Shown here piece after piece: positions 47,544-59,490 of a stretch of DNA of 64,000 nucleotides. This stretch comes from Diplolepis rosae (taxonomy: Eukaryota > Arthropoda > Insecta > Hymenoptera > Diplolepididae). The first letter of the stretch is position 1. Each line of letters starts with the position of its first letter. Location of the stretch: positions 744,001 to 808,000 of the forward strand of contig JAPYXD010000678.1 in assembly GCA_030998225.1 (NCBI GenBank), given 5' to 3'. The position numbers and the translations under genes are program-made. The notes beneath the pieces are model-generated. The model saw only the letters and a list, made by a program, of their open reading frames with translations. It made no database searches and was not told the origin of the DNA.

Positions 47544-48396
47544 CCAGGTGTACAAGTATGAAACCGGTAATGACATCTATGTGTCGCTAGGTAAAACTAT
47601 ACGCTCTGTCAAACCAAATCATTGACGCCATTTCTTCGCATTGAGTTCTGTCAACAATATTCAGTTCATAAACAATCAAGTTTCATACAACAACTAATTT
47701 TTTTTCGCTAGTAAAAATGTCGATTTTTGTGCCTTCAAACTACGATTTGCGAACATCATTGATTTTCTGTTACCAATTGAAGAAATCTGCTTTGGAAGCC
47801 CATCGAATGCTTGTGGAAGCTTACGGCCAGCATGCTCTAGGCAAACCACAGTGTTTCGAGTGGTTTAAAAAATTCAAAAGTGATAATTTTGATGTGAGAA
47901 ACGAAGATCGTGGAAAACCACCAAAAAAGTTCGAAGATTGGGATCAGAAGGGTGTTATCTGGTTTGACCTTCTGAAACCAGGTGAAACAGTTACTGGTCA
48001 ACTAGGCAACACAAAGTGATTTTTCTTGATGACAATGCACCAGCACATCGAACAATAAAGACTCGGGAATTGGTAAATTCGTACAGCTGGGAAGCCCTCC
48101 CCCATGTGGCTTATTCACCAGACTTGGCTCCATCTGACTACCACTTATTTTCATCAATGGGGCACGCACTTGCTGAACAGCGCTTCGATTCGTACGAAAA
48201 TGTGAAAAAATGGCTCAATGACTGGTTTGACTCAAAAAACGAACAATTTTTTTGGCGAGGCATATACAAATTGCCAGAGTGATGGGAAAAATGTGTGACT
48301 AGCAATGGCCATTTGAAGATTGAATGTATAACCATTTTTATTAAATAAACGTGTATTTTCTCAAAAAAATTACCGGTTTCATACTTGTACACCTGG
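47544..48396 (+). mobile_element. Internally deleted mariner element nested in the hAT-like element
   Basis: Terminal repeats CCAGGTGTACAAGTATGAAA and its reverse complement (ending 48,396) are flanked by TA on each side, the mariner target duplication. The element is 853 bp against about 1.3 kb for full-length mariners. It contains a two-frame transposase remnant. Its insertion postdates the hAT-like host element. Confidence 0.9.
47717..48282 (+). pseudogene. mariner transposase remnant
   Basis: The first frame (47,717-48,019) has an N-terminal helix-turn-helix region (LEAHRMLVEAYGQHALGKPQ, CFEWFKKFKSDNFDV) followed directly by WDQKGVIWFDLLKPGETVTG. The second (48,016-48,282) has FLDDNAPAHRTIK, with the second catalytic Asp, and 'YSPDLAPSDYHLFSSMGHAL', with the third Asp of the D,D34D triad. 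The part between, including the rest of the DNA-binding domain and the first catalytic Asp, is deleted; a 1-step frame change and an early TGA after KLPE are also present. Not functional. Confidence 0.88.
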
Positions 48397-48805
48397 TATA
48401 TCTTTTAAAAACTGTGAAAACCTAGGATAAGACATATTTTTAACAGAGTTTAAAATATTTAAACAATTTTAAGAAGTTTTAGATGATTTTAATTTACGGG
48501 AAAGTTCCGGGAAGTTTTGAAATTTGTCCGGGAAAAATTGGGAATTTTCTATCTAGCTGCCGGGAAGTTAAGAGCGCTCGCTCCGGCAACACTGATTTCT
48601 TTTCTTTTCTTTTCCTATCGCGTCAAACCAGCTGAGTTCAATTCACTCCCTATAAATTTTTCCTCGTGGGGCACGCTAAAAGAAGTTTCTCTTCAAAAAA
48701 ATTCTACGTCTAATGTACCTTGAAAAACGTTATGACCCAGGAAAGTTGTAGGAAACACACACAAAGTTAAAATTTAAATTTTAAACAAAAAATTTTAAAC
48801 AAAGT

Positions 48806-48943
48806 TAAAGTTGATCATTTAAGGCGAGTGTGATGTTTACTTTTCTCGGCTTCGGCTCGCATTGTGCACTCGGCTTCACCTCGTGCGCGCTCGCCTTCGC
48901 CTCGAAATGTAAACATCGCACTCGCCTTAAATGATCAACTTTA
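48806..48943. mobile_element. Short palindromic MITE, 35-bp arms
   Basis: 48,806-48,840 and 48,909-48,943 are reverse complements with one mismatch (GATCATTTAAGGCGAGTG). The 68-bp loop is rich in CTCGGCTTCGGCTCG-like short repeats. No coding potential. Confidence 0.75.
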
Positions 48944-49238
48944 CCCCCTTGTTGTACAATGTACTATTGTCCCCCTCTTCTCGATCACTCAACCAATTGG
49001 CACCAGATATTAGAATATTTATTTATAATTCTTCATGCTAGCTCCTTCATTTATCCTTCCATTAATAATACGTGCTTTTGCCTGTTATTTCGATGAAAAT
49101 TTACTTAATATTCTAGTTTATCATCTAAATATCTTACAGTACCGAGAATTGATCATTCAAAAAGCCCGCTTAGAGAGATTGTCAAAAACCTTTTTGACGC
49201 TCACTTGGCACCACTGTCTTCTATACTGACGTGGAGTT

Positions 49239-49478
49239 CGAGATGTGGTGGAAGATTTGCCTCGTTCCGGTCGGCCATCAACGTCTTCAACTGAAATTAA
49301 CATAGCTAAAGTGAAGGAAATGGTGACGGAAAATCGTCATTTAAGTTTAAGAGAGATAGCCGCTGAACTTTCTATGTCTCACGAATCAATTCGGAATATT
49401 TTAAAAGATTGTTTGGACATAGAACGCGTCGCTGCTCGACTACTTCCGAAAGACCATCTCACAAAGCTATCATTGTGA
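49239..49478 (+). pseudogene. mariner transposase N-terminal fragment
   Basis: About 79 codons: VEDLPRSGRPSTSSTEINIA then 'LSLREIAAELSMSHESIRNI', the RSGRP linker and the second helix-turn-helix of mariner-type transposases, ending shortly after 'VAARLLPKD'. The catalytic domain is missing; R1 sequence follows at 49,508. This is a different mariner lineage from the 47.5 kb element. Confidence 0.75.
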
Positions 49479-49507
49479 ACGAATTTCTGGCCAAAAACTC
49501 AACGAAT

Positions 49508-49638
49508 ATCATACAGACATTTTCGTAAAAACCATTTTTTCGGACTCAGAGGGCCTCGAAACGTAAAGATTTGATGAAAATTTCGAAATCCATTTTTCAC
49601 ATAAAACTAAAATATTGTCATATAATGAGAATGTAAAA
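49508..49638 (+). repeat. R1 dispersed repeat, copy e (3' end only)
   Basis: Contains CAGACATTTTCGTAAAAACC, AAACGTAAAGATTTGATG and the closing GAGAATGTAAAAA as in the other copies. Confidence 0.65.
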
Positions 49639-49639
49639 A

Positions 49640-49725
49640 TACCTTTATTCTCAACGTAGTCTCTTTTTAGCTCGATACACTTTTCCTAGCGATGTCCAAT
49701 AGCTACGATACCCTGTTTATAGTAA
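49640..49725 (-). pseudogene. mariner transposase C-terminal scrap
   Basis: On the - strand a frame reads YKQGIVAIGHR, a stop, then EKCIELKRDYVENKG. A CIELKxDYVE-like end is usual for some mariner transposases. Only about 28 codons remain. From 49,726 to 50,368 nothing is supportable. Confidence 0.45.
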
Positions 49726-50368
49726 GAATCATCGCACACTGGGAGGAAATGCACTTTTTTCGTTCAAAAGTGTCCAGAGCCTTCAATTTCGGTCGGATTT
49801 TTAATTAAAAAAAAAATTTAAGTGCATTAAATTCTGAAGAGCTTCGCAGTCAGAAATTTTGTCTCCTCCATTTTTTTATTAATAAGTTTTTACTGGAAGT
49901 ATGGAAAAACTGAATTTTTGCATTGCAAACTTGCAATGCGAGACCTGGTGGTCGACAAGCGAACTAATCAATATGACTACCGTTGGGCTTCGCGCAACAT
50001 TGTGTATACTATACTAAAGCCAGATGCTCACAGTGTAACGGAGTAATTAATCAATTGTTTGACAAATAAATATATAGTTAACATAAAAAATAAGTGACAA
50101 GTGCATAAATAAATATAAGCGTGAAAATGGAATTCTCACTGAAGCACAGGAAAGAAAAGGACTTTACTCGTAAAGGCAGTGCTTGTACGTACTCGCGTAA
50201 CGTATTTAACGACAACAGAAGCATTTTGAGCACTTATAGATAAACGTTATTTGAAAAGTCCTATTCAGATCAACAGTAAATACGTGAACGCCGAAGCCCT
50301 GCGGCAGCCATGATTGTTTTCATGCAGCAGCGCCCCTAAGCCCGCGGTGGACGTTTGTTTTGCCAATT

Positions 50369-52620
50369 GGGTCAAAATTTCTCAAGTGGGCCACTTTAAA
50401 ATCGATGGTCTCAGTTTTCATTGATTAAATACGATTTTCGATCAGTTTAGAGGTAAAACGACACCTCCAAAATATTTTTGCAAAAAATTTTTCTTTTTTA
50501 TTAGTTATTAACAGTTAAAGTTTTTGATCACATTTTTTTCAAAAATTCATAACTCACGAACGGTTTATCGAAACTCAATGTTTTCTACATCAAAATTTTC
50601 GTTAATTAATATACTTTGCCATGAAAAAACCGTTGTTTATAACAAATTATTATTTTACTAACAAAATTCTGTTTGTTTTAAATAATTGAAAATTAATAAA
50701 ACTTCTCCGCCTGCGAGGAAATGTTGACACATTTCATTCAATTCTACAATTCCTTACAAAAATTTTTGTGAAAAATAACTGTTATTATTTTGCATTAGGT
50801 CAAAAGTTATACATGTTTTTGCAACCGCGCTCCTACCCCTAGCGCTAGACGAGCACGTATTGAAGCGCGCGCGCTTAGTCATCGTGTGACTCAAAACTAT
50901 CGATATCATCATTATTATCTGTCATTAGAAGCTGCAGAAAATTGTTTTCTTTTCCAGTAAAAGTCATTGATCGAAAAGAATGTGTACTGTTTCACTGAAC
51001 GTCGATACAGAAAAAAGCCGTTTTACGTGTAAATTATCGTAGTTGCTTTTTCGTGAGCAGAAAATATTCTCCACAGTAACTTGTTTTCTAAAGGCTGGTA
51101 ACAATGAAATGAACGTGTTTGTTTTATCGTTTTTGCATTCAAGAATCGTGATGTCAAGAATTCTCTATGCTTTTCATGCTCTTCGTTGGTGCAGAGATCA
51201 AAATGAATTTTTTTGAAAAATTGCTTTGCCCACTGAAATAGTATCTCAGGAGATGTTAATAACAAATCTGTATCTTTTTGCAAACTTGTGAAATACGCGT
51301 GTCTCTTGACGGTACCTCCTATTCCATCACAAGCACTTTCCCGTGGGACGTAGCAAAAAAGTGCTACTCTGCATTGATACCGAAATCATTCTTATGATTA
51401 ATCAAATTCAAAAAATTGTACTTGTTCTTATATTGTGACGCTCCCCCATCCGAAAAATAAAAAATTATCGTTATTCTATCGCCGAATTTCCCTTTTAAAT
51501 GAGAAATCAGTATCACGTTAAAAAAATGTACAGCTACTGAATCGTGCTTCAGATTCTCAGAAAAAATGACGAAATTCATAACGTAAAACATTGTTCTCTC
51601 TATAATAGACAACAAAAACATGAAGCGTGATTTGATCTTTGCTCCAATGTTGTGACTGAATTTCATTTTGTATTTGGTATGTATTGTATCATTTTCTGAA
51701 AAATATTCAGTGACAATGAACTCGCCTTCGCCTACGGTATCTTTGAGTTTTCCCAAATATTTTGATTGGGATTTCGCTATGAAATCATGTTTTAGAAGTA
51801 TCAACAAATCTTCCGCGAGGTGTTCCAAAAAAATTTTTTTTGATTCCGTTACAAGTGAAAAATAGCATCTTAACAAAAAGTTTTGCATGTAAGCAATGTC
51901 AGCAAGTATAATTATATTTGCTAACGGAAAGTAAACAAGGGTTTACCTATCAGTTGAAATCCACTGATGAAATGAAATTTTCTCAATCTTCTGATTCATC
52001 AAAATTGATTTGATTTCTCGTACAATAAGTTTTGTACCAGGGCACTTTCCATCGTCTTGGAATTTTCCGGATCAGTATAATCATCCAACAAACTTCGTTC
52101 ACACAATGACTAAGCGCGCGCGCTTCAATACGTGCTCGTCCAGCGCTAGAGGTAGGAGCGCGGTTACAAAAACATGTATAACTTTCGACCTAATCCAAAA
52201 TAATAACTTTTTTTTTCACAAAAATTTTTGTAAGGGATTGTAGAATTGAATGAAATGTGTCAACATTTCCTCGCAGGCGGAGAAGTTTTATTAATTTTCA
52301 ATTATTTAAAACAAACAGAATTTTTTGAGTGAAATAATAATTTGTTATAAACAACGATTTTTTTCATGGCAAAGTATATTAATTGACGAAAATTTTGATG
52401 TAGAAAACGTTGAGTTTCGATAAACCGTTTGTGAGTTATGAATTTTTGAAAAAAAAGTGATCAAAAACTTTAACTTTTAATAACTAATAAAAAAAAAAAA
52501 ATTTTTGCAAAAATATTTTGGACGGGTCGTTTTTACTTCCAAACTGATCGAAACCCGTATTTAATTAATGAAAACTGAGACCATCGATTTTAAAGTGGCC
52601 CACTTGAGAAATTTTGACCC
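50369..52620. mobile_element. DNA transposon with about 520-bp terminal inverted repeats
   Basis: The left arm 50,369-50,888 (starting GGGTCAAAATTTCTCAAGTG) is the near-perfect reverse complement of 52,100-52,620. The inner arm ends contain CTAAGCGCGCGCGCTTCAAT. The 1.2 kb between the arms carries a reverse-strand transposase-like pseudogene. No clear target duplication was found (flanks CCAATT and TATTGTC). Because a coding remnant is present, this looks like a degraded autonomous element rather than a MITE. Confidence 0.85.
51023..51888 (-). pseudogene. Transposase-like protein of the long-TIR element, broken
   Basis: The first part (51,888 to 51,364) includes LLILLKHDFIAKSQSKYLG, 'LKDTVGEGEFIVTEYFSEN', a segment 'FVIFSENLKHDSVAVHFFN' and IIFYFSDGGASQYKNKYNF. 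After an in-frame TAG and a one-base shift it continues with ACDGIGGTVKRHA and PEILFQWAKQFFKKIHFD (to 51,023). Such 'FSDGxxSQYKN ... CDGxGGxVKR' proteins occur in many copies in arthropod genomes. The spaced acidic residues suggest a DDE-type nuclease, but I cannot name the superfamily. It lies wholly between the inverted repeats, which supports a transposase role. Confidence 0.6.
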
Positions 52621-52923
52621 TATTGTCTTAAATGAATTTTTGGGGACTCATAGAATATAAATAATTTGTTTATTATTGCATTTAATTGTTATAAACAAAC
52701 TTTATGAACAAGTTAGCAAATAGTGTATTTATCGGTAAAAAAAAAAATTTCTTTTTGCTAAAAGTGCTTCGTATTAATGTAGGAATGACATTTAATCACA
52801 AAAATAATTAAAAAGATAACAATAACCATTCTTGTGGAAAAATATTTAAATTTGAGGCTTTTTCAAATTATAATTTCCTTTAATCGCCAGAACGACTTCA
52901 GATGTTCCTTAAAATAATATATC

Positions 52924-53071
52924 TTTTCATAGCGCCTCCTTTGAAAATCCGATTTTCGGTACCTGTAGAGCGGGTTGAAACAGCGACTTTCAACCCTAGG
53001 GTTGAAAATCATAGTTTCAACCCGCTCTACAGGTACCGAAAATCGGATTTTCAAAGGAGGCGCTATGAAAA
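52924..53071. repeat. Perfect 58-bp-arm palindrome
   Basis: 52,924-52,981 and 53,014-53,071 are exact reverse complements (ATAGCGCCTCCTTTGAAAAT). The 32-bp loop contains a second palindrome TTTCAACCCTAGGGTTGAAA. No flanking duplication was identified. It may be a MITE of recent origin. Between 53,072 and 54,003 there is no supportable gene. Confidence 0.85.
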
Positions 53072-54003
53072 ATAGTATACATTACTCGAAAAGAAACACA
53101 GCGAATGCAACTCGTGTGATTGCAGCCCTCGCTTCGCCCGGGCAGCAAACTTCACACTCATTGCAATCGCTCTGTTTCGCCCCTTGTAATGTAATATACT
53201 ATTAATGATATAATATAATATATTGAGATGTAGGTTCTTTACCCGGAACCTTTCAACTCTTTGTGAGCCCAATTAATTCAATTAAACCTGAAAATAATAT
53301 ATGTGAATTCAAAATATACTGAGACTCGGTATCCTAATAACAACAAATACAAGGCGCGGCAATTAAAAGTCACAACAGTAAATTGGGTGAAACAAATGGA
53401 AGCCAGAGTTTAATTATTTAAAATAGGTTGGCAGAATAAATTTATTTAAATAAATGAAGACTCGATATAAATTAGTTTAGTAAAAGAAAAACGCCAGAAT
53501 ATCAAGGAAAAAATATGAAATGTTACATAACTCAGAATATTCTGAGTGAACACGCGACAATATGTCGATTTTGCCCAATTTTAGCGCATCATCGCCGAAG
53601 AGAACGCAAATTTACGGCCAAAAGGGCAAAATTACAAATTAAAAGAAACACATGAATCTTAATTACCGCGAGAGAGAAAAAGAGGTAAATAAAGAAAAGG
53701 CACTCGCGAACACTAAAGAGAGATAGGCGAAATGATCTCGGCTGGTGTGATAGACGCCATGGAGCGTTCAAATCAAAATGTCAATTTGGTCGGAATTCCG
53801 AACCACTTGCCAACAAATTGCACTTAAAAAGGAAAGCTTACGCCCATATCAGTCACAATAATATTTAGAATTTCTCCTGAAGATATAAAATAAGTGTGAC
53901 ACTGGCCGTTAGGAGTCGCAGGACAAGAGTGAACAAGGAAGTCGCGACGTTGGCAAAATTCCCGACCTGCCCCACGAATTGATCGCTTGACACAATCGGG
54001 AAC

Positions 54004-55679
54004 CCGCCCAGGCGGAAATTTACAACCGGCGCAGCACCGCGCCAGCACTGCCAGCGGACTTCCAGCGCTGGCATAGTGCTGGCAGTAGATCCTCACGAAG
54101 TCTGTCGCGGTGCTGGCAAAGCTTTGAAAGGTAACACCGGCATAGTGCTGACCAGCAGTGCTGCGTAAGCGCTGACTTTCAGTGTTGGCGTGGTGCTGGC
54201 GGAACTCTGATAGTTAACAATGGCATAGTGCTGACCAGCGGTACTGCGCTAGCTCTGGCCTTCAGTGCTGGTGCGGTGCTGGCACTAGTACAAAATGTCA
54301 CTCGGCTGGGAGTTGTCTTTTAGTACTGGGGCGGTACTGGAAAATGTACCGAAAATCTGTAATGTACTTAGATAAAAAGTACAGGGAAAGTTCGAGTTAA
54401 GACTCTAATATTTACCGTTTTTAACGGCAACGGAGGGATATTCGCTTGGAAGGTTAAGTTTATTGTTTTCACAGTAAAAAATCTGTTTTCAAGCTAGAAA
54501 ATTTTATCTGAGTAAATTGACAATACTTTTTCGTTACACGTACACAGAAAAAAAATTTCAGTAGGATTGACTACTTTTTAACTTACTTTCCGTAGTTCGT
54601 AAAGGCCCTAGTGTTATTTTTTAAGCTAAGTGAACTGCAGGAACATAGGTATATCAAATAAGAGCAGTAATTGAATCTATGAATATTCTTAGTACATTTC
54701 AAAACTTTATTTACTTTCAAGCAGACTCTAACTTACTATTTTTATATACAAACGTACCTACAAACACACATTCCCCTCTACACTACACAAACTCTCGTAT
54801 AGGTAGTATTAAAAATTATTCTTAACGCTGCGGGTTCGAACCCTCTCTACTTACAATTAACGCATTACTAACCTAACGACTAAGCCTCTCGGCTGCGCAC
54901 GCTTGGAATACAAGAAAGAAAATAGCGCTTATAACCTTCAACTACTGCAGGGCCGTGTAAGAAGTGTATAAGCTCCGTGTAATCGGGAATTTTTAGATTT
55001 TATCCCAATTTATGATTCTGATTAAAATTTTAAAGATTTTTAATTATTAAATCGATTTACTATAAAATAAAATATTTTTGAAAGAAAGCGATCAAATTTT
55101 TGAATTAAAGAACATTACATAATAAAAAGATTTATATCACACCAATGCGGGCACACAAACGAATGTGTCAAATGTCATTGATTTTTTTTAGAGTACTGCT
55201 CATAGCATTACTAATATGTTTGTCGGCAATGAAAGGCGATAGAAAGGCTTGGTATTACTCAAAAGTTAGTTGTTTGCCAACATTGGACGGTGGCACCGCG
55301 CCGGTGCTGATCCATTGCTGCGCCGATACTTGACATTACGCGATATTTGTTGATCGTTAATACTGAAAAGCGGTACCACGCCGGTGCTGCACCGACGCTT
55401 GGTATTACTCAAAAGTTGGTTGTTTGCCAACACTGAATGTTGGTACTGCGCCGGTGCTGATTCAGTGCAGCACCGATGCTTGGCAATACACAAATGTTGG
55501 TTGTTTGCCAACACTGAAAAGCAGTACTGCGCCGGTGTTTAGCCAGTGCCACCCCAGCGGTGTGCCAACGCTTGGCACAGTGTTGATCGGCAGCACTGGC
55601 ATTACTCACGGGTTACAACCGGAACGGTACCGCGCCGGTTGTAAGGATTGGCAGTACACCGATTTTTCCGCCTGGGCGG
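54004..55679. mobile_element. Foldback element with tandem-repeat arms
   Basis: The left end CCGCCCAGGCGGA (54,004-54,016) is inverted at 55,667-55,679. Next to it on each side lie TTACAACCGGCGC/GCGCCGGTTGTAA and then arrays of degenerate GCTGGCAC/GTGCCAGC-type and GCACCGCGCC motifs (54,025-54,340 and 55,290-55,640). The AT-rich centre (54,340-55,260) holds no gene. Frames within the arms reflect the repeats. The structure resembles foldback transposons with modular arms. Confidence 0.65.
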
Positions 55680-56039
55680 AAGTAGGTCATATGTCATATC
55701 TATGATGGACGACTAGGCAACTCGTACCTAGTGCAATTATCGCTCGAGGTGAATAACTTTTGTTAAAACGCGGTTTTCTTTAATACAGCGAACAGCGCGT
55801 GTAGTACGTTGGCACTATGTAAGATAGTGTCCAATAATATTAAGTAACATAATTTTAGTATTTCCAATGTCTGAAATACTACATATAAAGTCCTGAGGCC
55901 AGGGGGCACCAGACTGTATCTTTCCGGTCACGTGGTTGATTATTATGATATATGCATAATAACTGATAGATTGTGGTGCATATTATATACGGGAAAGTGT
56001 ATTCGCTCCTAAAACTAAACTGACAACGTGTTGCTGTTT

Positions 56040-56628
56040 TAGACGATCAAGAATGCGTATGTCGTCACTTCCGATCCAATTGTTATAGCGGAGGGCTCAG
56101 TGGGGGAACATTTTCCCATCCTTCTCTACAGGATCCTTAGTCTTTCCGCATCTCCAAGGCCGCTGCTCTGTTATGCCGTCGTCCTCGTATCGTGCATGAA
56201 ACATACGGAACAGGAAACGTAAGTGCGGGTAGTGCGGATACATGGACCATAGTGGGAGATGAGCGGAATGATATAAAAAGGGGATGCTGGACTGGATATA
56301 GAGGTCGGCGGCTTGCAAGCGAGCCGTAAGCAACTGAGAAGTGATGTCAGGGCAGGCTAAGAGGTTTTCCGTCTTGACCGAGTTCTGATTGACTTCTTGA
56401 GGCGCTCTTTGGACAAGACAAGGGGTTTTACGTCTTGTTTGAGTCTAAATTCGTCTCATCAATTGCCTTATCTGAGTTTGGTGCACACAATCTCATGCTT
56501 ATGGCATGCCTAGAGTTCCTATGGAACATCTCCGTTCATCGAAATAGGTTTTCTTATTAGAAAGAGAAACGCAACAGCTTCCAGTCGAAAGGCCCAAATC
56601 AGCAGAGAAACATTTAGTTATTACGAAT
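56040..56628 (+). promoter_or_regulatory. TATA-like element and leader region upstream of the DIRS-type element
   Basis: TATAAAAAG at about 56,272 lies in a locally GC-richer region, 350 bp before the retrotransposon's first recognisable codons. It may be the 5' leader or promoter of that element, or of another repeat; no gag-like frame is seen. DNA from 55,680 to 56,040 shows nothing recognisable. Confidence 0.25.
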
Positions 56629-59413
56629 GTGAGTAAATCAGCTGGTAAGCTTAAATATTTTTTAAACAATTGGAAAAAAATTACCTCCGATTCCAGAATT
56701 TTGACTTGGATTCAAGGTTATGAAATCCCTTTCACAAGACTAGTTTTTCAGTATTCGATTCCTGGACAGCCTTCTTGGTCATCGAAAAATAAATCCCTCA
56801 TTTCAGATCAGATTCAAAAATTAATACTAAAAGGGACTATTTGTAAATGTTCACCAAGAGTAGATCAGTTTGTGTCGAGCATTTTCTTAGTTCCTAAATC
56901 GAATGGGACAAGTCGCTTAATTCTTAATCTTAAAAAATTAAATGACTTCATCGAAACTAATCATTTCAAGCTCGAAGATTTTAGATTGGCCTGTAAGTTA
57001 GTAAGTCCTAATTGGTTCATGGGAAAGTTAGATCTTAAAGACGCTTATTACATGGTTCCCATTAAGAAGAATTATCGGAAATAATTGAGGTTTTTCTTCG
57101 ATGGCATTGTCTTTGAATTTAACTGTTTGCCATTTGGCCTCAACACGGCTCCATATGTGTTTACAAAAATTATGAAACCGGTTGTAGGTCACCTGAGAAA
57201 TCAAGGTTTTCTCTCAATTATATATCTTGACGATCTTTTACTTATAGGCAATTCTTATTCAAAATGTTTAGAGAACATTAAAGCATCGATGAACTTATTA
57301 ACAAGTTTAGGCTTTATTATAAATGAAGAAAAATCTTATAAGGTTCCTTCTCAAGTTTGCGGTTTTCTTGGTTTTATTCTGAATTCTCAAAGAATGACTT
57401 TAGAGTTACCATCTGAAAAGAGGCGCAAGATCCATGATCAGATAATCACTTTTAAAAAACTAAAGAATTGTAAAATTAAAGATTTCGCACAGCTTATAGG
57501 CTCTTTGGTATCTTGCTGCCCAGCCATTCAGTACAGTTGGGCTCATATTAAAAGTTTTGAAAGAGAAAGATTTGTTAAAGCCTTGTTAAAGTCTAATGAT
57601 AATTATGGAGCAAGTATGGCGTTAAGTCAAGAATTACAGGCTGACTTTTTATGGTGGGAAAAAAATGTTTTACATAAAGTCTCAAGCATTTCTGCACATA
57701 ACTTTACAATTACGATCTTTTCGGACGCCTCTCACCGGTTTGGAGAGTTTCATGTGGTAACAGTAGAGCTCACGGTCATTGGAATGTTTCTGAAAGATTA
57801 CAGAATATCAACTATTTGGAACTTTCATTAGCTTTCTTCGGTCTGCAATGTTTTGCTAGAGACCTTAGAAACTGTAGTATTCTCTTGAGAATTGATAATA
57901 CCACTGCGATTTCCTACATAAATCGTATGGGTGGTGTCAGATTTAAAAATCTCAGTAAATTATCGCGTTCAATTTGGGAATGGTGTGAGGAACGCGATCT
58001 ATATATTTTTGCTTCTTACGTTTCTTCCAAAGACAACGCAGAAGCGGATTTTGAATCCAGGAGATTGGATATAGAAACAGAGTTTGAATTATCTCACTCA
58101 GCTTTCATTAGAGTTGTCATGATATTCGGTAATCCGGAAATTGACTTATTTGCATCTAGAATTAATGCAAAATGTAAAAATTACGTTTCCTGGATGAGAG
58201 ATTCTGCTTCATCGGCAGTCGATGCCTTTACTATTAGTTGAGGTAATTTCTTTTTTTACGCCTTTCCACCTTTCATTATAATTCCTAGAGTCTTACAAAA
58301 AATAAAGTCAGATAAAGCAAAAGGTATAATTGTAGTGCCATATTGGCCTACACAACCATGGTTTCCCTTGTTCCTCTCAATGCTGGAATCGGACTTTATA
58401 GTTTTTAATCCTAATAGAAACCTTTTGTTTTCTCCTGATAGGAATCCTCATCCTCTTTGGAGAAAACTTACCCTGGTGGCAGGGAAGTTATTAGGAGAGC
58501 TTTCTTGATGAAAGGCATTCCAGAAGAATCAGTTACGATTGCTATTTCTTCTTTAACTGAATCCTCTCTCAAGCAGTATGACAGCTCGATAAAGAAATTG
58601 TGGTTTTTTTGTAAAAAGATAGGCTTAGATATTTACGACACAAAGGTAGCTGATATCATTAAATTCTTAACTGAAGAATTTCATAAGGGAGCATCTTATG
58701 GGACTCGTAATTGCACTCGTTCGGCTATCTCTATCATTGTAGGGCCTGAAATTGGTCTAGATGAAATTTAAAAGAGATTTTTCAGAGGTTTGTACAAGTT
58801 AAGACCGCTTGAGCCAAAATACGATTCCACGTGGGATCCATCAATAATCTTAGATTATTTTGCTAACTTGCAGAATAATGATCTTTCTCTGGAAGTCTTG
58901 AGCAAAAAAATAGTAACTTTATTAGCAGTCATTACTGGCCAAAGGATGCAGACATTATCCTTAATTGATATTGAAGATATTATTGTTAAACATGACTTAA
59001 TTGAAATCAAAATACCAAAGAGGATTAAGACTTCTAGGCCGGTAAAAAATCAGCCAGTTTTGTTATTACCCTTTTATTTTGCGAACAATAATATCTGTCC
59101 TGCGAGGACCCTTCAATTTTATATTAAGAAGACTCAGCATCTTAGGAATGATACAAAGAACTTGTTCATTTCATTTAAAAAGCCTTTTAAAAAAGTATCT
59201 ACCCAAACGCTTAGCAGATGGGTAAAAGAGGTTCTCTATGAATGTGGCATAGATACCAACATTTTCTCAGCGCATAGCACTAGACACGCATTTACATCTG
59301 CCGCTAAACGTAAAGGTGTTAATATCGATCAGATACGAAAGTCAGCGGGTTGGTCAGAAAATCCGGCCACCTTTGGTTATAATTTAAGATTTTCATCTCG
59401 TTTATGTGTATAA
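56629..59413 (+). pseudogene. DIRS-type retrotransposon: RT, RNase H and tyrosine recombinase, decayed
   Basis: The order is reverse transcriptase (SIFLVPKSNGTSRLILNLKK; LDLKDAYYMVPI; FNCLPFGLNTAPYVFTK; catalytic YLDDLL near 57,225), RNase H (ITIFSDAS; LLRIDNTTAISYINRMGG), then a tyrosine recombinase (58,457-59,413) with Arg in TGQRMQTL, HxxR in AHSTRHAFTSA, GW, and the likely catalytic Tyr in FGYN. This gene order is specific to DIRS-like elements, which integrate with a tyrosine recombinase instead of a DDE integrase. Lesions: in-frame TAA at 57,082, a frameshift near 57,730-57,810, TGA at about 58,239 and TAA at 58,769. No gag or methyltransferase is seen. Confidence 0.88.
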
Positions 59414-59490
59414 TAGGCACTTGTATTTACCTTTGCCAATAAAGTGCTCATTTATTTTTATACCGTAACCAACTTTCAACATCTACATTT

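Larger units (their letters stand above)
46666..48594. mobile_element. hAT-like non-autonomous element with perfect 8-bp duplication
   Basis: The ends CAGTGTTGCC (46,666-46,675) and GGCAACACTG (48,585-48,594) are exact inverted repeats, flanked by ATTTCTTT on both sides (46,658-46,665 and 48,595-48,602). Subterminal CCGGGAAATTT/TTTCCCGG repeats occur near both ends, as expected for transposase binding sites. The 8-bp duplication and CAG...CTG ends fit hAT. No hAT transposase is inside; a mariner element is inserted in the middle. Confidence 0.88.

Noticed and set aside
55266..55705. Several overlapping frames of 66-93 codons on both strands
   Set aside because: Translations of the GC-rich tandem repeats of the foldback arms.
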